NCBI RefSeq assembly: GCF_040436345.1
Contig: NC_133223.1
Location: 15,987,613-16,051,612, forward strand
From: Pagrus major
Taxonomy: Eukaryota; Chordata; Actinopteri; Spariformes; Sparidae
DNA: 64,000 nt
Direction of reading: 5' to 3'
This document shows positions 1-12,769 of this stretch, one piece after another. How positions within the stretch are numbered: position 1 is the first letter of the stretch; each line of letters starts with the position of its first letter. The notes under the pieces are model-generated. The model ran no database searches and was not told the DNA's origin. It saw nothing but the letters and a program-made list of their open reading frames with translations. The translations under genes were made by a program, and so were the position numbers.

Positions 1-262
1 TCTGTTTCATAATACCATTTTGTGCCTCCGTCCAACATGAGATGGTAGTCTTGCACCAATTGATATTCTGGGATGGGGGAAGTTAACGCTCGAGATGAAA
101 ACCAGTTTCAGCCACGTGCACTTGGATGAGGCTAAATCCCTCCAAGGAAAAAAACACAACTGCTAGCTTGTTTAGGTTAGCAACCAGGTAAATGTGAGGG
201 TACTTGCCATTTTCAGCATGCAGGTTGCTAGCTTGGAGGTTGTTATTTGTTGTTTCATGTAG

Positions 263-471
263 CGAAGAGATTTCGAAAACAGTAATACCTGCCATCTGCA
301 AAAGGCACCCAATGACTACTTGGAGAGCGTATTCTTAAAGGTGAAAAGAAGTGATAGAAATAGAAGCACAACAAGAGTTAATGTTGGTGTTTATTTCCAC
401 CGCTGGAGACAGCTCTTGGCCAGTAAAGGGATGAAGTTTGATGCTGAACTCACAACATTTCTTCTAGACTG
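263..471 (+). CDS. Possible orphan coding exon, gene not identified
   Basis: An open frame runs from just after a stop at 260-262 to a textbook donor (GACTG|GTAAGT, donor at 472). It encodes about 69 residues that look protein-like: a basic stretch (FLKVKRSDRNRSTTR) followed by FHRWRQLLASKG and DAELTTFLLDW. The RWR...DAEL.xFLLD pattern resembles, from memory, a short module found near the start of many uncharacterised teleost proteins; I cannot name the family. No ATG precedes the conserved-looking part, so it would be an internal exon or a remnant. Its acceptor is not certain; the exon may begin near 300. No continuation exon was found in the following 16 kb. It could be the last trace of a gene lying to the left, a retrocopied or broken fragment, or chance. 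The exact donor and amino-acid pattern favour a real or recently real exon. Confidence 0.3.
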
Positions 472-1282
472 GTAAGTAGTCTAAACACCTGCTAATGCTG
501 GCTATTTAGCAAGGTAGCCAAATGTATAATGTTATGTTACAGTGTTAATATGTTTGCTTAGTTAGCTGTTTGTTGAAAGGAGGAAAGACCTATGGGGACT
601 TAGCATTTCCTTCCTTTTTTTTTATGACAGTGATTAACCCCCCAACTTTCTAGTGCCTTGCATATAGACCCTTTAACGATTAAATGACTCCCAAACATTA
701 AATGTAAAACTGTATGTTTTTGTTTGTTTGTTTCCTGACATTGCTCATGAATCATTTTGACACTTACAGGGACAGATGCTATAGCCTAATGATATTAAAT
801 TCACATTGTTGCTCACACCTTAAATGCAGATTTTTTTTAAGAAAACACATCAGCTGCCTTCTTGGATGCATTTTTTTTAAGGTACGGATAAAACAAGATT
901 TCTAGTACTACTATAAAATCCTTGAACCAGTGGTGGAATTTTGCACAATTTCAATGAGACAAGGAAAATGATGGTGTTGGTGGATTATATGTCGTTTTGT
1001 TTTGAAATGGACAGAACCACACTTTTTTAAGGAACGACCATTGGCTGAGTTCACAAAGGAAGTACAAGATACTGAAAACAATCTTCATGTTGAGTTCATT
1101 GCATCATCCACAAATTACTTCAGTATATCATCATCTTTTCCTTTGTGATTGTGTCCACTATGAAAATATGTGCAGTACAGCATGTAACCAGTGTGCCTAG
1201 TGCCAAAAACCTTTAAATATGTTTCAGGATAGTGTCTCCTACCACAAACCTTAAACATTTAATTGCAAAATGCCACATGTAG

Positions 1283-1417
1283 GTAACACTTTATATTAAC
1301 CATAATTAATAAATGGTTTATATAGCATTTCACTTGTAACAGTGACATAACTATGAAATAAAGTTAAATCAACTGTAAACTTACCATTTATTAATGATGG
1401 CTATTATAAAGTGTTAC
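1283..1417. mobile_element. Short inverted-repeat element (MITE-like), about 135 bp
   Basis: The left end reads GTAACACTTTATATTAACC and the right end is its near-perfect inverse (GGCTATTATAAAGTGTTAC). The AT-rich interior has no coding capacity. The size and the GTAACACTTTAT terminus fit an abundant class of non-autonomous teleost DNA elements. Confidence 0.65.
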
Positions 1418-4189
1418 TCACATCTATAGATATATAATAAAATTCTATTACTTTCTATTGCACCCCACCTTATAAAGTATAAAGGTCATAACTAAAGGCT
1501 TTGTCAATGGTTAATAAATCATTAACTAAACTCTAAAACCCTTTGTAATCCAAGCGTTTCTCTTCTTAATGGTTTGTATCTTAATAACAATTGATTTATT
1601 AGAGATTGCTACTAGTCTGATAATAAAAAATGCTCAAAAATAATTAAACAAGTTATGTCATTTTGTATTTCTCTACTTTATGATCAAAAATCATTAATTA
1701 GTCACTAGTTCGGAATTATAAAGAGAAAATAGGCCCACATTTTGATCACTCACTTCACCAGATTCTCCCATATTTTACAGTAAAATGGTCCAGATCTCAT
1801 TTTGCTTCTCGTTGGGTGGTGGACTCTGTGGCGCTGTCAGATCTTCCAGCAGTGAGAGGCGGTCAGAGTTAATACTCCTGACAGCTCCAAGGTCTTATAC
1901 GTGTCTTTGAGTTTCATTATGTCAAAGGTTGACTGAATTCACTCTCTGACCAGTTAGAGGTCTGAACTTTGAATAATTTAACCAGCTCTATCTAAGCCTT
2001 TTTCTGTCATTCATTCACAACCATGAACCACATGAACTTTGAGGCCTTTTTTTTTTAATCACACAGTGTCGAATGACCAGCAACACTATTCTTTCATTTG
2101 CCAGCAGAACCAGATAACAGATTTACATATTCAGGAGAGGTTTAATTAGCTACAGAGTACACTAATCAATCCCATAATCGCAATAGCACACACAAGGAAA
2201 CAAAGGAAATCACTGAGTGAGAGGGAAGATTTTTAGAAGTTCACTCAAAGGAAAAAAAGAAAAGGTTCCTTCACGCGGATCACATTGAAATGATTAAACA
2301 AGATATGGGAGCTTTACTAAAGGCCCAACTTTCCCCCAGTGATAGTCAAATCCTACTTTAAACTTGATGAATGCAAAGTTATTTCCTCCGCGCTGATCGC
2401 CATGGGAACAGGGCTGAAACTGTCTCCTCCATCTAAGAGAGTTAATAATTGTCTTCTTCAAAAGACATCCAATAGCATTCACAAGGCGAGAAAGAAACTA
2501 CTACAGTGTAATAACATAGTGTAGAGCGTTAGCTACAGCACAATAGATAATGACTGGATAATTGTGGATACAAGTGGCTTGTTTGTGTTCTTTCATATTT
2601 TGAAAAAGCAAATTTGCTTGAAATTTTCAATCATGTCCTTCACCTTCAAGTGATGGAGAGTAATCAGCAGGTTGGAATGAGGAGGGCGCTGTCATAGCTG
2701 CGGGAGCGGACACATAATCAGCCTCACAAAAGATCTTCTCCTGGCATGAAAGGAAATAATCTGGAGGTGTCCAGGTTTGGGTAATGTGCCAACAAAAACC
2801 CATATTATTATGATGAGAAGAAGAAAGAGAAATAATGACATTAGTTAGCCTTTTTAATTCCACTATTTGGGCTTCACACTGAGCGTAGATTGCCACAAGG
2901 TCAACCTCACTTTCTAATTTGCCTCTATCTAAATTGTGCTCATCGGCTAACATATTCAGCACCTCTCCGGAGCAGCCGGCGAGACTTATGGAGAGCGGCT
3001 GGATGAGAAAATGAGACATACAGGGAGAAGAAGAGAAGAGGAGGAGAGATATTTTTAATTCAGCCGTTCAAAGCTTTAAATAATCAGAAAATGGGCAAAC
3101 AATTTGACATCACAGAATGTTAAGTAATTAAATTTGATGTATTAAAGAACATATGCGGTGGTTCACAGACTACATTTAAATTTCACTTGTAACAATGTCA
3201 ATCACTGTCACTGTCCGTCACATCTTTGCACTGCTCTCACTCGTCTGGCACCGTTATCACTTTGGAACCATTTTTAGAAAACCGTGGGGCAGTAAACACA
3301 GTTTCCATGGAAACATCAGCGAGACACACATTGATAAGCGGATTGGAGCAGCTGTATTTCTCTGATGACGAATGAAACCTCAAAAGCTGAGAGGGTTTCA
3401 GCTGGTGAACACAATTAAACGCTGCCAATATTAGCGGGGAAAGAGGGATCCACATAAGCAGAGGAATCTGTTTGATTTCTCATTATGAGGCAGATAACAA
3501 ACGACTCTTATCTCTGTCTTTTTTTTTTTTTTTTGCCCAAAGCACCCTTTGGCTCTGCCTGCCACCGGGTCTGCTTCTGTGTCTGAGCGCAGTCGCAAAT
3601 GGGCAACAATTTCCAATTAGATTTTACTTTACAAATGGATATATTGATCCGCTGCAGCTGTTCTCATCAAGCTGCAGAGAAACAATCAGGCACAGTTTAA
3701 TTTGGCATCAGTCAGTGGTCTTAAACAGATGGAGGAGAAGAAGACATAGAAAGGTCAGACATGTTTAAAAAATAATCATCAAAATCTCACAGCATGAATT
3801 TTAAACAGGGTTGGATTACATTTCTAGCATCAATAATTTGTCTTCTTCCCTCACTATATTTGAAGATACAGAACAAAACACACAATATCTTTCTATGGCC
3901 CAACAATGTACTGATGTTAATCGTTACTGTAATACGAGACTACATATTGTCTTACATTTTGGATATTGTTATATCTTGATAGTGTTATCTCTTTTTTTTG
4001 CATTACAACAAAGTGATGTGTAATTGTCGTTATACTTATATCCAGATAACAAGGACTACAGATAAAAATTTACCTCTGGGTGATTCTGGCATTATTACAG
4101 TAATGTTCGTTAAGGTAAACTGGATTAAAAAGAAAATACTGATGATTATTTGTCAAAAATGTTATTGTGTTCATATTTTGTGAAAGTAC

Positions 4190-4370
4190 CCAGAGTCATC
4201 CCCACAGTGTTTTCACAATATCCATGTCGAGCTATATGGTAAAAAATATTATGATTTTGTCCCCCAGGAGCTTTTGAGGATATTTCAATATTGAGATATA
4301 TACATATATATTATCATGATATAGCCTAGATATATTGCGATATGATTTCATATCACCCAACAACATGTAT
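4190..4370. repeat. AT-rich interspersed repeat remnant (TATCATGATAT type)
   Basis: This stretch is dense in TATA, TATCATGATAT and ATATCACCCA motifs, like a common teleost interspersed repeat. A related diverged fragment is visible near 9,260-9,360 (GCGATATTGCAATAATATC). There is no coding content, and the exact ends are not clear. Confidence 0.4.
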
Positions 4371-4538
4371 TTTTCTGTAGCAGGCACACATAAAAGTCAT
4401 TATTATTGTTGCAGATGTGCACATGTTTTATATCTTGGGGACATCCCATGCCTAGTCTGGACTTTTAAAATGAAAAATGTATAATAGTTTCCAGAGCTTT
4501 CAATGTGGGAGAAGGAGTTGTTGTGTTTTGATGCATTT

Positions 4539-4905
4539 TTAAAGCAACATTATGTAACTTTTAAAATAACAGCTTCCAAATCATGTTGATGGTGCAGTGT
4601 CTTGTAATAGGGTGAATGGTGTCTCTGTCACAGCCACTCCGGCCCCCCATCACTTGTTTCTGCATTATGTTACTTCATTGAGAGGGTAGGATCACAGCGT
4701 TACATACATGTTTACTTCAACATACAAGTTTTCAACACATAACATTGTTATGACGTAATGAGCTTGTTTGTAGTTAGCACCTATATTACATCTGACAAAC
4801 TGTAACAGACTTGGGATTTGTGTTTATGACAGTGGTGTTGCACTCAGAAACTGTGGAGGGCGCCAAATCTCACAAAATGCCAATTTCTATATAATGTTGC
4901 TTTAA
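4539..4905. mobile_element. MITE with TTAAAGCAACATTATGTA ends, about 367 bp
   Basis: The left terminus TTAAAGCAACATTATGTA is mirrored at the right by TATATAATGTTGCTTTAA. Partial copies of the same family occur inverted at 9,127-9,182 and 41,736-41,945, which share the block around GGCGCC...CCACAGTTTCTGAGTGCAA. The element is non-coding and probably a DNA-transposon derivative, although its family cannot be fixed here. Confidence 0.7.
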
Positions 4906-4994
4906 GATCTAGGAACTATTATTCCTAGAAGTTTTTTTATGTTATCTTTTGCATATATAGTCACAATTTACACAAAACACACTTTTTCAGGCTC

Positions 4995-5503
4995 TTAAAG
5001 GGACAGTACCTGTAGTGCTATTTATCCGTCTAGAAAAACTAAACAGCAATGTCTCCAAAAATCATGAACCAGTTACTCCAGATAATCTACAGACCTTGTT
5101 GTGAGCGGTTTCACGTCAGGGACTGTTTTCCTTTAACCGAATCACTGTGCAGAAGGAAGCACGTAGGAAACACGAGATGCAAATGTCCTCCTCAGCTAGC
5201 CTCCCGTCCATGAGTAGATGCACGCTTCCTTCTGCGCAGTGATATGGTCGGCAAGTATGAAACTGCTCACAAGGTCTGTGATTATCTTGGGTAACTGGGT
5301 CATGATTTCTGAATAGAGACATTACCGATTTTTTTTTTCCCCATTGCACTTTGAGCACCACAAGCTGAGTGCCATCTAGTTCCATTGTATTCAAGAGAAG
5401 GCGGACATCTCTATGGCCAAAATCTCCTATCTAGATGGATAATTAACACGACAGGTGAGAGGAAAAATATGTATGTATTTTTTGGAGTGAACTGTCCCTT
5501 TAA
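4995..5503. mobile_element. Foldback (long-palindrome) MITE, about 509 bp
   Basis: The ends are TTAAAGGGACAGT and ACTGTCCCTTTAA. Much of the interior is also inverted. The block at about 5049-5125 (CATGAACCAGTTACTCC...CAGACCTTGTTGTGAGC) pairs with 5260-5325 (GCTCACAAGGTCTG...GGTAACTGGGTCATG). TCACTGTGCAGAAGGAAGC near 5145 pairs with GCTTCCTTCTGCGCAGTGA near 5224. The right arm carries about 90 extra bases near 5330-5425. A transcript of either strand would form a long imperfect hairpin. Confidence 0.75.
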
Positions 5504-6050
5504 TATAGTCACAATCATATCATTATTCATATCATAAGTGTCTGCAGGGGGGATCTTGCTTGTTGCACACAGAAAATTTTAAACCAGGAGTCTGTATTTA
5601 CTCTGTGTCCCAAGTCTTCCAGGGTTATGGGCTGAGACTCAGCTGTTGGGAGGACAGACACAGAGTGATGGTGTCGTGAGAGATGCTTTGCCTGAGAGCG
5701 GCACATCTCCCCTCTGTGGCTTTTGTGGTCCTAAAAGGGCTGCACAGAAAGAACGAGAGCACTGACCTAAAAAACAGACTTTCTCCCACAAAGCTCTGAG
5801 AGCGGCCCGCACCATCAACAGCATGTTGATTCGTGGAGTGACAGCGAACCAAATGGTAAAATACCACGCAAACAAGCATTAACTCCCTAATGTTAGTGAC
5901 ATGAAGCAAATTGGTGCACAGGTGAAGCATGTCCCTGTTTTTTTGGCTCAACACAGAACTTGTTCTGTCTGATGGGCTTCAAAATTAGAGCACAGGGCCA
6001 CTGACCAGGCTGCTGTATTTGACGTGTTGGGAGTGAAAACAGGCTGATTA

Positions 6051-6088
6051 AACACACACACACACACACACATACGTACACACACACC
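6051..6088. repeat. (CA)n microsatellite, interrupted
   Basis: A run of CA dinucleotides is broken by CATACGTACA. It is a simple-sequence repeat in intergenic DNA. Confidence 0.9.
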
Positions 6089-8255
6089 TCAGAGGTTTAT
6101 ATTTCTCATTCTGCTGCTGCACTGAGTGTGGATCAATGTGGTCGAGGCTCGGTGATGAACTTGTTCCCCGCTGGCAATATGATGGGTCTGTTTTTCTAAT
6201 GAAACAGCCTCCAGAGAAAATGACGACACTCCACTGGCCTTTGTCGTTGATTAGAGCCTGACCACGTTCCTCTCTGCCTTCACAGTGGGTGCTGTGAGCA
6301 GAGCTACGCCAATATTTAATGACACACAGGTGCAAACATCCTGTAAAGCCATTTTATGCTGCAAAAGAAATGGGGAGTGTGAGAAGTAAAATTAGATATT
6401 TAGCTCTTTTGAAAGTCCCTATCCTAAATAGACATATCTAAAGCAAAGAAATTTAGGTCAAATTGCTCCAACGTGACAGACACTAAAACCGGCACAGCAT
6501 TCAAAAGCTTCAGTGAGCCATTGGTAAAATAATGAAAATGGTAACGCGTGCATGCTATTGCCAGGTCAGCAAAAGACAATCTACCATTATGTTCTCAGTA
6601 TAAAAGCCCAATTTCCTTTGATGGAGAGGAGCTGCAGGCAAGAATCCACAGTAACATCAACATAAACAGCATATTAAGACAAAACTGAAGAGCATGTGAA
6701 TAGTGTAAAAGCAAATGTGTGTAATATGATGATAAAAAAGGAGAAAAGCCTTCAAATGTGATAAATGTATCTGTGTCACACTGACATAAATGTGGCGGAC
6801 CCCGCCAGTCCTCACCATAGCGTTCACCTCTTCTGCTCTTTCCGAGCAAAGCACAAGAACTGTGACAGCACCGGGGAGAGCATGTAGATAAAATCTATTT
6901 GGCAAATAAGTAATTACAGTAAACAATGGAAGGAGCTGGCAATCTGCGGCGTGCTAATGTGCGACTCTGCGTACTAATGGCTTCATGTTCTGTTTGTTGA
7001 AGTAAGTATAAAACCACATTGAAACATCGCCATTTGGAGGTCACCAAACCTGTAAATGAATAAGATATGAGAAGATGCATTTATCTTTAATTAGTATTGA
7101 CGTTGTGTTTGGGGAAAGACACAGCAGGGAAATTATGTTCAAGGCTGGTGGAGAGTAATCAGCCAGCAAATGGAGACTGTGATGCATTGCTTCAATATAA
7201 AAGTTGAGTGATGCCGCCGCTCAATTTGACATAATGGCCTTTTGGAATGGTAACAGTTTTAGAGATAACATATGCTTACAGACCAAGTGAAGGCTATCCG
7301 TACACAGTGCTATTCAATATATTGATTTGGAGACTGTACATCACTGACCTGTACAGTAAGAACACTTCTCATCAGTCTTTTGAAGGAGGAGGGAGGCAAA
7401 TTCTCAGTTTCACTAGCAGAAGCGAAGCAAAAAGAGAATCTGCAGGAAGTCTGACAATATGTATACAAATATACATAAAAAGGAGTAAAATTTAAATATC
7501 TTTAAATATCTATAACTTTCTAAAAATAATTTACTCAATATGTGAATATCAGATACAATCTGTTACACACATTTTAGTACCGTAGTGTTTCTGACAACAT
7601 TTTTAAATAAATGCTGGCAACTTTTTCATAATCCATTATCAACTCCCTGTACCTTGGATTTACAGTTTTAAGGCGTGGTAATCTTAAGGATATAGATGTA
7701 CAGCACACACACATGCACACACATGATGACATGCTTTCATTTCAGACTCTGGAGAGTCAACAGGAGAGCAGCTGCTCGGAGGTGATACCATTCAAACAAC
7801 ATTAAGTCGCCTGTCATCCAACGAGTTGATAATTTCCCTCAGGTAAACTCGAGCGCACCACTTTCTTAATCTGTCAAGTAACATAACAGGAGTCCTCTGG
7901 AGAAATCTGACTTTCAACACTTGTGATATGAAGAAAATCATATTAATGCCTGTTGTTAATTGAAAATGTCTACTAATCTGCTGACAAACGGACAGTGTGG
8001 ACTCTATGAGCCATTTGTACATGCAGACGTCGACTTATCAGGGCCAATTCAAACCTACTAATGACTGAAACTGTTTTGTATATGTCAAAGTAAAGATGAG
8101 TGACTTTAAGTGTTATTGACACATTTTGTGTGGTGTGCTGCATTGTTATGGTAAAAATTAGGAATTCTGATTTACTGAAGGATAATAAATGACACAACAC
8201 TACTCAAATAACAGAGTTATTAAGTTAAAAAAACACATTCAAATCAGAGAACACA

Positions 8256-8670
8256 GCCTTATTTAGACAGATAACTAGTGCTTTATTAATCCCCCAAGTG
8301 TTACATCAGTCAAACAACATAAGTACAGACAAGGAGGTTATTAACAGAATAAAAACTGAGCTAAAAACTGAACTAACATTAAAAACTAGGAGCACACGCT
8401 GAACATATGTTTATGTAGGTAATACTTTGTACTGTAAACTGTACTGTTATTTTATTGTTCTGTTCTGTACACGCAACATCTATTGCATGTCTGTCCGTCC
8501 TAGGAGAGGGATCCCTCCCTTGTTATAATAATATAACAAAAAATATTATTGTAAGCAAGTTTTTCCTCACTCAAATCGAGGGTCTTAGGACAGAGGATGT
8601 CATTCGCTGTACAGATTGTAAAGCCCACTGAGGCAACGTGATTGTGATTTTGGCCTATAAAAATGAAATT
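8256..8670. repeat. Interspersed repeat fragments (LINE-tail-like)
   Basis: The block opens with TGCTTTATTAATCCCCC, resembling the CTTTATTGATCC motif at the 3' ends of fish non-LTR elements. It continues near 8,480-8,670 into a widespread teleost repeat recognisable by GTCTGTCCGTCCT, AGAGGGATCCCTCC and a terminal TATAAAAATGAAATTGGTTTG. No reverse-transcriptase reading frame is present, so this is a tail or a non-autonomous copy. Whether the two parts belong to one insertion is not clear. Confidence 0.5.
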
Positions 8671-9126
8671 GGTTTGATATATTAATCATTACTATTTTAA
8701 CAAGCAAAATTACATTTCAGGGAAAAGAACAGATTTTAACAAAAAAAAGACAACTTGCAGAAGTGGAGAAGCTGGTCCGTCATATCTCTTTGCAACTACC
8801 TCAATAAATAACAAACTTAACTGCAACTATAACAGATTGGATACTCTGTTGGATCTGTGTAAGTGCACTCCGATTCAACCTGTGTTTTAATGGCAACTGA
8901 TAAAAAAGGCATTATAGAGTTTGAAAATTTGCCACGACAGACAAAAAAAATGGTGTTTAGTCAACTTTTCCCCTAAGATTTGTGTGTGTGCTACCTTTTT
9001 TTTTTATCTCTGAAATTGTGTTAATAATACACATATGATAATATTGTGTGAATAATCCAGTGCAGATGTTTGGCCCCTTAGATCTGTTGTTTACCCGTTC
9101 ATCTGGATGCATTTTCACTATTCATT

Positions 9127-9182
9127 AAAACAACATTATGTAGAAATTGGCATTTTGTGTGATTTGGCGCCCCCCACAGTTT
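9127..9182. mobile_element. Truncated copy of the AACATTATGTA MITE family
   Basis: AACAACATTATGTAGAAATT leads into GGCATTTTGTG and the GGCGCC..CCACAGTTTCTT block. This is the inverse of the right part of the element at 4539-4905. Only one end remains. Confidence 0.6.
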
Positions 9183-12100
9183 CTTCATATTTTAAGGCTA
9201 ATTTATTTGACAAAAAAAGAGACAAAACACACAATAAACAAAGGTGAATTTGACTGATAGCATTACTGATCTTTTCAAATTTTCTATAGAGGCGATATTG
9301 CAATAATATCACTATCTTGAAAATCATGCAGTGAAAATCTAATATTGTGACAACCCTAGATTGAATATACGACTTTTGTTCAGCATCACATAACAAAATA
9401 CTGTGAAGGTGCATCCTATCAAAGATCTATATTTACCTGCTGTGTTTGCTTGTTAAAACTCTTCATACATTCATTCATTGTACTTAAAATTATTAAAATC
9501 TGTAACTGAATCTGTTGACCGTTCTGTAACTTGTACAGTTACATCACAGCAGAGATTTTCTGTAACACTGTAATCTTCCTGGCAATGACAACAATATTGG
9601 ATGAAGCAGCTTTGTTTTAACAATTTTAATCAGGTCCATGACCTCTGTTTGTGTATACGTGGATACAACATTTGTGTTTGCAAACTTTCCATCTTCTTGC
9701 TGAATTCCTTACTCTGAGGAATGGAGACTGTTTTGGAGGATAAACTGTTGATATTCTTGGATGGGCTGAGGAATGAGAGGCTCTCTGACTACAGTCTGAT
9801 GGAGCCTCAGTTTGTCAAATGTGACCAAATCAAAACCTATATTTACACATATATGGCTGCATATTCTTCTAATTTTGCTTCCATTTTATTTTTTGACACT
9901 CAGAAGGGATATGTCTCTTTAAATATGACCTCAAATCATACATCACATTTCTGTTGTTAATCACTTTTTGCTTTCAACAGAATGGTTTGCTAAGCTATTT
10001 CTTCAGGGCATAAGCATTTTGCTTTCTTCATATTCTCACACAGCGAATGAGCCAGTGGAACAGGGGCAGATATATCATCATTGAAAACAAGATTAAGACT
10101 TTTGTATAGAGGACTTTAAAGGGAAAGATGCGCCTGACTAGCAGTAAATCCTCTGTAAAACACGTTTTGATGTGACAATAATGCAAACTTAAGTGAACAC
10201 TTTTGAAGCTCTTGCTGCTTTAGAGCACATTTTGGCATGAGTGCATATGAGCTATAAAGGAAAAATGTGTTTTTTAGTGTTTTTGCACCTTGGGGGCACC
10301 ATAAAACAATCCACTAGATGGCAGCACAGTCTAGAGAAGCAGTCAGTTGTCCATGTTGCTGTCAGTTCAGTTACTGTAACATTACATTTTAAGGGTTCCT
10401 TTCCAGCAAAAAAGTTCTCATACAGCTCATTTATCAGTGAAACTGTTTCAAACAAGATGTAAAATCAAACATAACTTTGGTCGGGCTCAAGTGAATTATT
10501 TACTGTAATGTTGAGCCTGCCAGTGGTCACTGCTGCCAGCCAACAAATGATGGGAGTGGTGGAGGAATTCAGCAAAGGTTTACATCAGTATTAAGGCAAT
10601 GTTTGCTTTAGAGTGTATCCAAGATGAACTAACTCTGATCTGAACTTCCTTCCTGACATATTTCTATTAATCCCCCTGTGTTACATGTGCAGGAATCAAA
10701 CGTGTTACATCTGAACTCTGATGGTCTCTTCATGATGCATCCTGTATACAGAGCTGCTGCACTGACCCAATTATCTCTACAGGCAGAGTCACGAGGTTGT
10801 ACATAGTTGCTCTCTTGTTTTTCCATTCCCGGAGTCAAGTCTTGTCTGTTGAGTCCTCCGAAATCTGGCCACTCCCAACTCTTTTCACTCCTAACACCAG
10901 CAGAAATCAAGGGCAGCAGCCACAGATGTAACGCAATTTGTCGGGCTGTCACACAGCATCTGGACTCTGTCTCCTCACTCCATTTCACCCTCAAGTTTTT
11001 CTTGTTTTTCTAACTTTTTTTTTTAAAATCCCTCTCTTTTTACAAATGGGCTGGAGGAGATAACTAGTCTGGATGTAACTTCCTGCCCAGCCCCCAGCTG
11101 TGCGTGGTGCTGTTTTGTGACTGCCCTCTGCCTAGGGGCCTCGGGGGCGATAAATTACATGAGCTCAGCGTGGTTGCTTACATGTTCATCACTCCCCTTG
11201 ACCTGCCTGAGTCGGTCACCACCACTTCACTACAGTCTGTTTTGACTCGATGTGTTTGCAGAACCTCCAGCAGACACTGACATACCTCCAAAACCTTTCC
11301 AAGACATGACAGTTATTTTTGTTTAACCCCCGTCGAGATCTCACTTGATCAGAGGCCAATTTTAAGATTCAATAAGTTGACGTGGTCAGAAATCACGATG
11401 CGGATTAGAGCAGAAAAACACTGGCTGAAAGCCTCAATCAGAAACATATTTTGTCCCTAAGTGGCATATGTTTTCAACTTGTAAGCAGGATTTAGTTTTA
11501 TAGGCGAGTTGAATAGATTAAACTCGTTTGATAGCCTTTTGTGGGTAGCGGTAAACAATATGTTTCCTCTGTGTTTTTCCCTAAGATGGCAATGAAACAT
11601 TGTTTTCCACTTCTTCTCAAATGCTAAACCAGATGTTAATTCCACACTAAACCTCATGTGTTGTTCACTTCACTACAAGGTCAACGTCTCAGGAACAGTT
11701 GTATTCAGTTTCTGAGACATTCTCCATCATTTTCTGTTGAGGTATTTGCTTTTGTTTAAGAAGGTTTTATGAGGTAAGAAGTTTCCACTGAGGACCAACT
11801 AACCCCTCAACTCATCTTAAAACAGGAAAGTCACCACAGCTGGAGTTACACAGTCAAAACTTGAAACTGACTCAATGTCTCTGTGACAAAGGATAAAGAC
11901 AAAAGAAAAAGCACTAAGAAGTGTCATGTATGACAATATTTATCTGTGTTTGAACCATGTTGAACCAGGACTTATCTGGGAAAACAGTCCCATGTGTCCA
12001 TGTATAATGAGTGCCACAGATTCAGCCACAAGACATTTGAGCTGGAAGGAGTTTCTCTGTATTACCCCACTGAGCACTTTCAGTAAATGTGTGCAGTTAC

Positions 12101-12769
12101 TGAATGTTAGCTGATGAATTTCTGAACATCTGTTTACCCGAAGAAAGGTATTTGGAAAAACTGAAGAAAACAATTAAACTTGACAGCATATCTCCAGAAA
12201 AATGATGTTTTGTATTATTTTGAAATTCTTTTGTGTTATTTATTCACCAACACGAGCAGAGACTTTTTGTCATTCAAGTTCTGTTATAAGCCGACACACA
12301 GAGGAACACTTTGCAGGCCAGAATCACCAGACCGAGCCGCGTAGCTGATGCCAACTTCACTCTGAGTACGCCTTAAACTGCCTCTCATTTTGAGCCCATT
12401 CGCGGCGTCTGCCATTTTCTCAGTGGTTTGTAACCATGGTGGCTGTTGTGTTTGGTACGGTGCTTCAACAGCTTTTCTTTATGTGCAATTAGACGCTGCA
12501 GGATTACCTCAATTTGCCTCTGCTGCCTGCCGTCATCCTCGTTTGACTGTGCTTATTCTTAATTAGAAGCATGATTTAGACCAGAAAAAATTGCTTCAAG
12601 AAAGGCTCGGTCTTCAGCTGTACCCCCTTATATTGCCTCTTTGGTAAGAAAAGACATCATTGCTGTATCTGATACTTTGCTCATAGTGATATTTGAGATA
12701 TTAGTTTGCACAAATAAAACACTCAATAAATCAGCAGGATGACAGCTCCAAACTTGCTGCTAAGAGTTC

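Noticed and set aside
2627-3019. 130-codon minus-strand open frame
   Set aside because: No recognisable domain, no convincing splice or promoter context, and ordinary composition. An open frame of this length is expected by chance in 64 kb.
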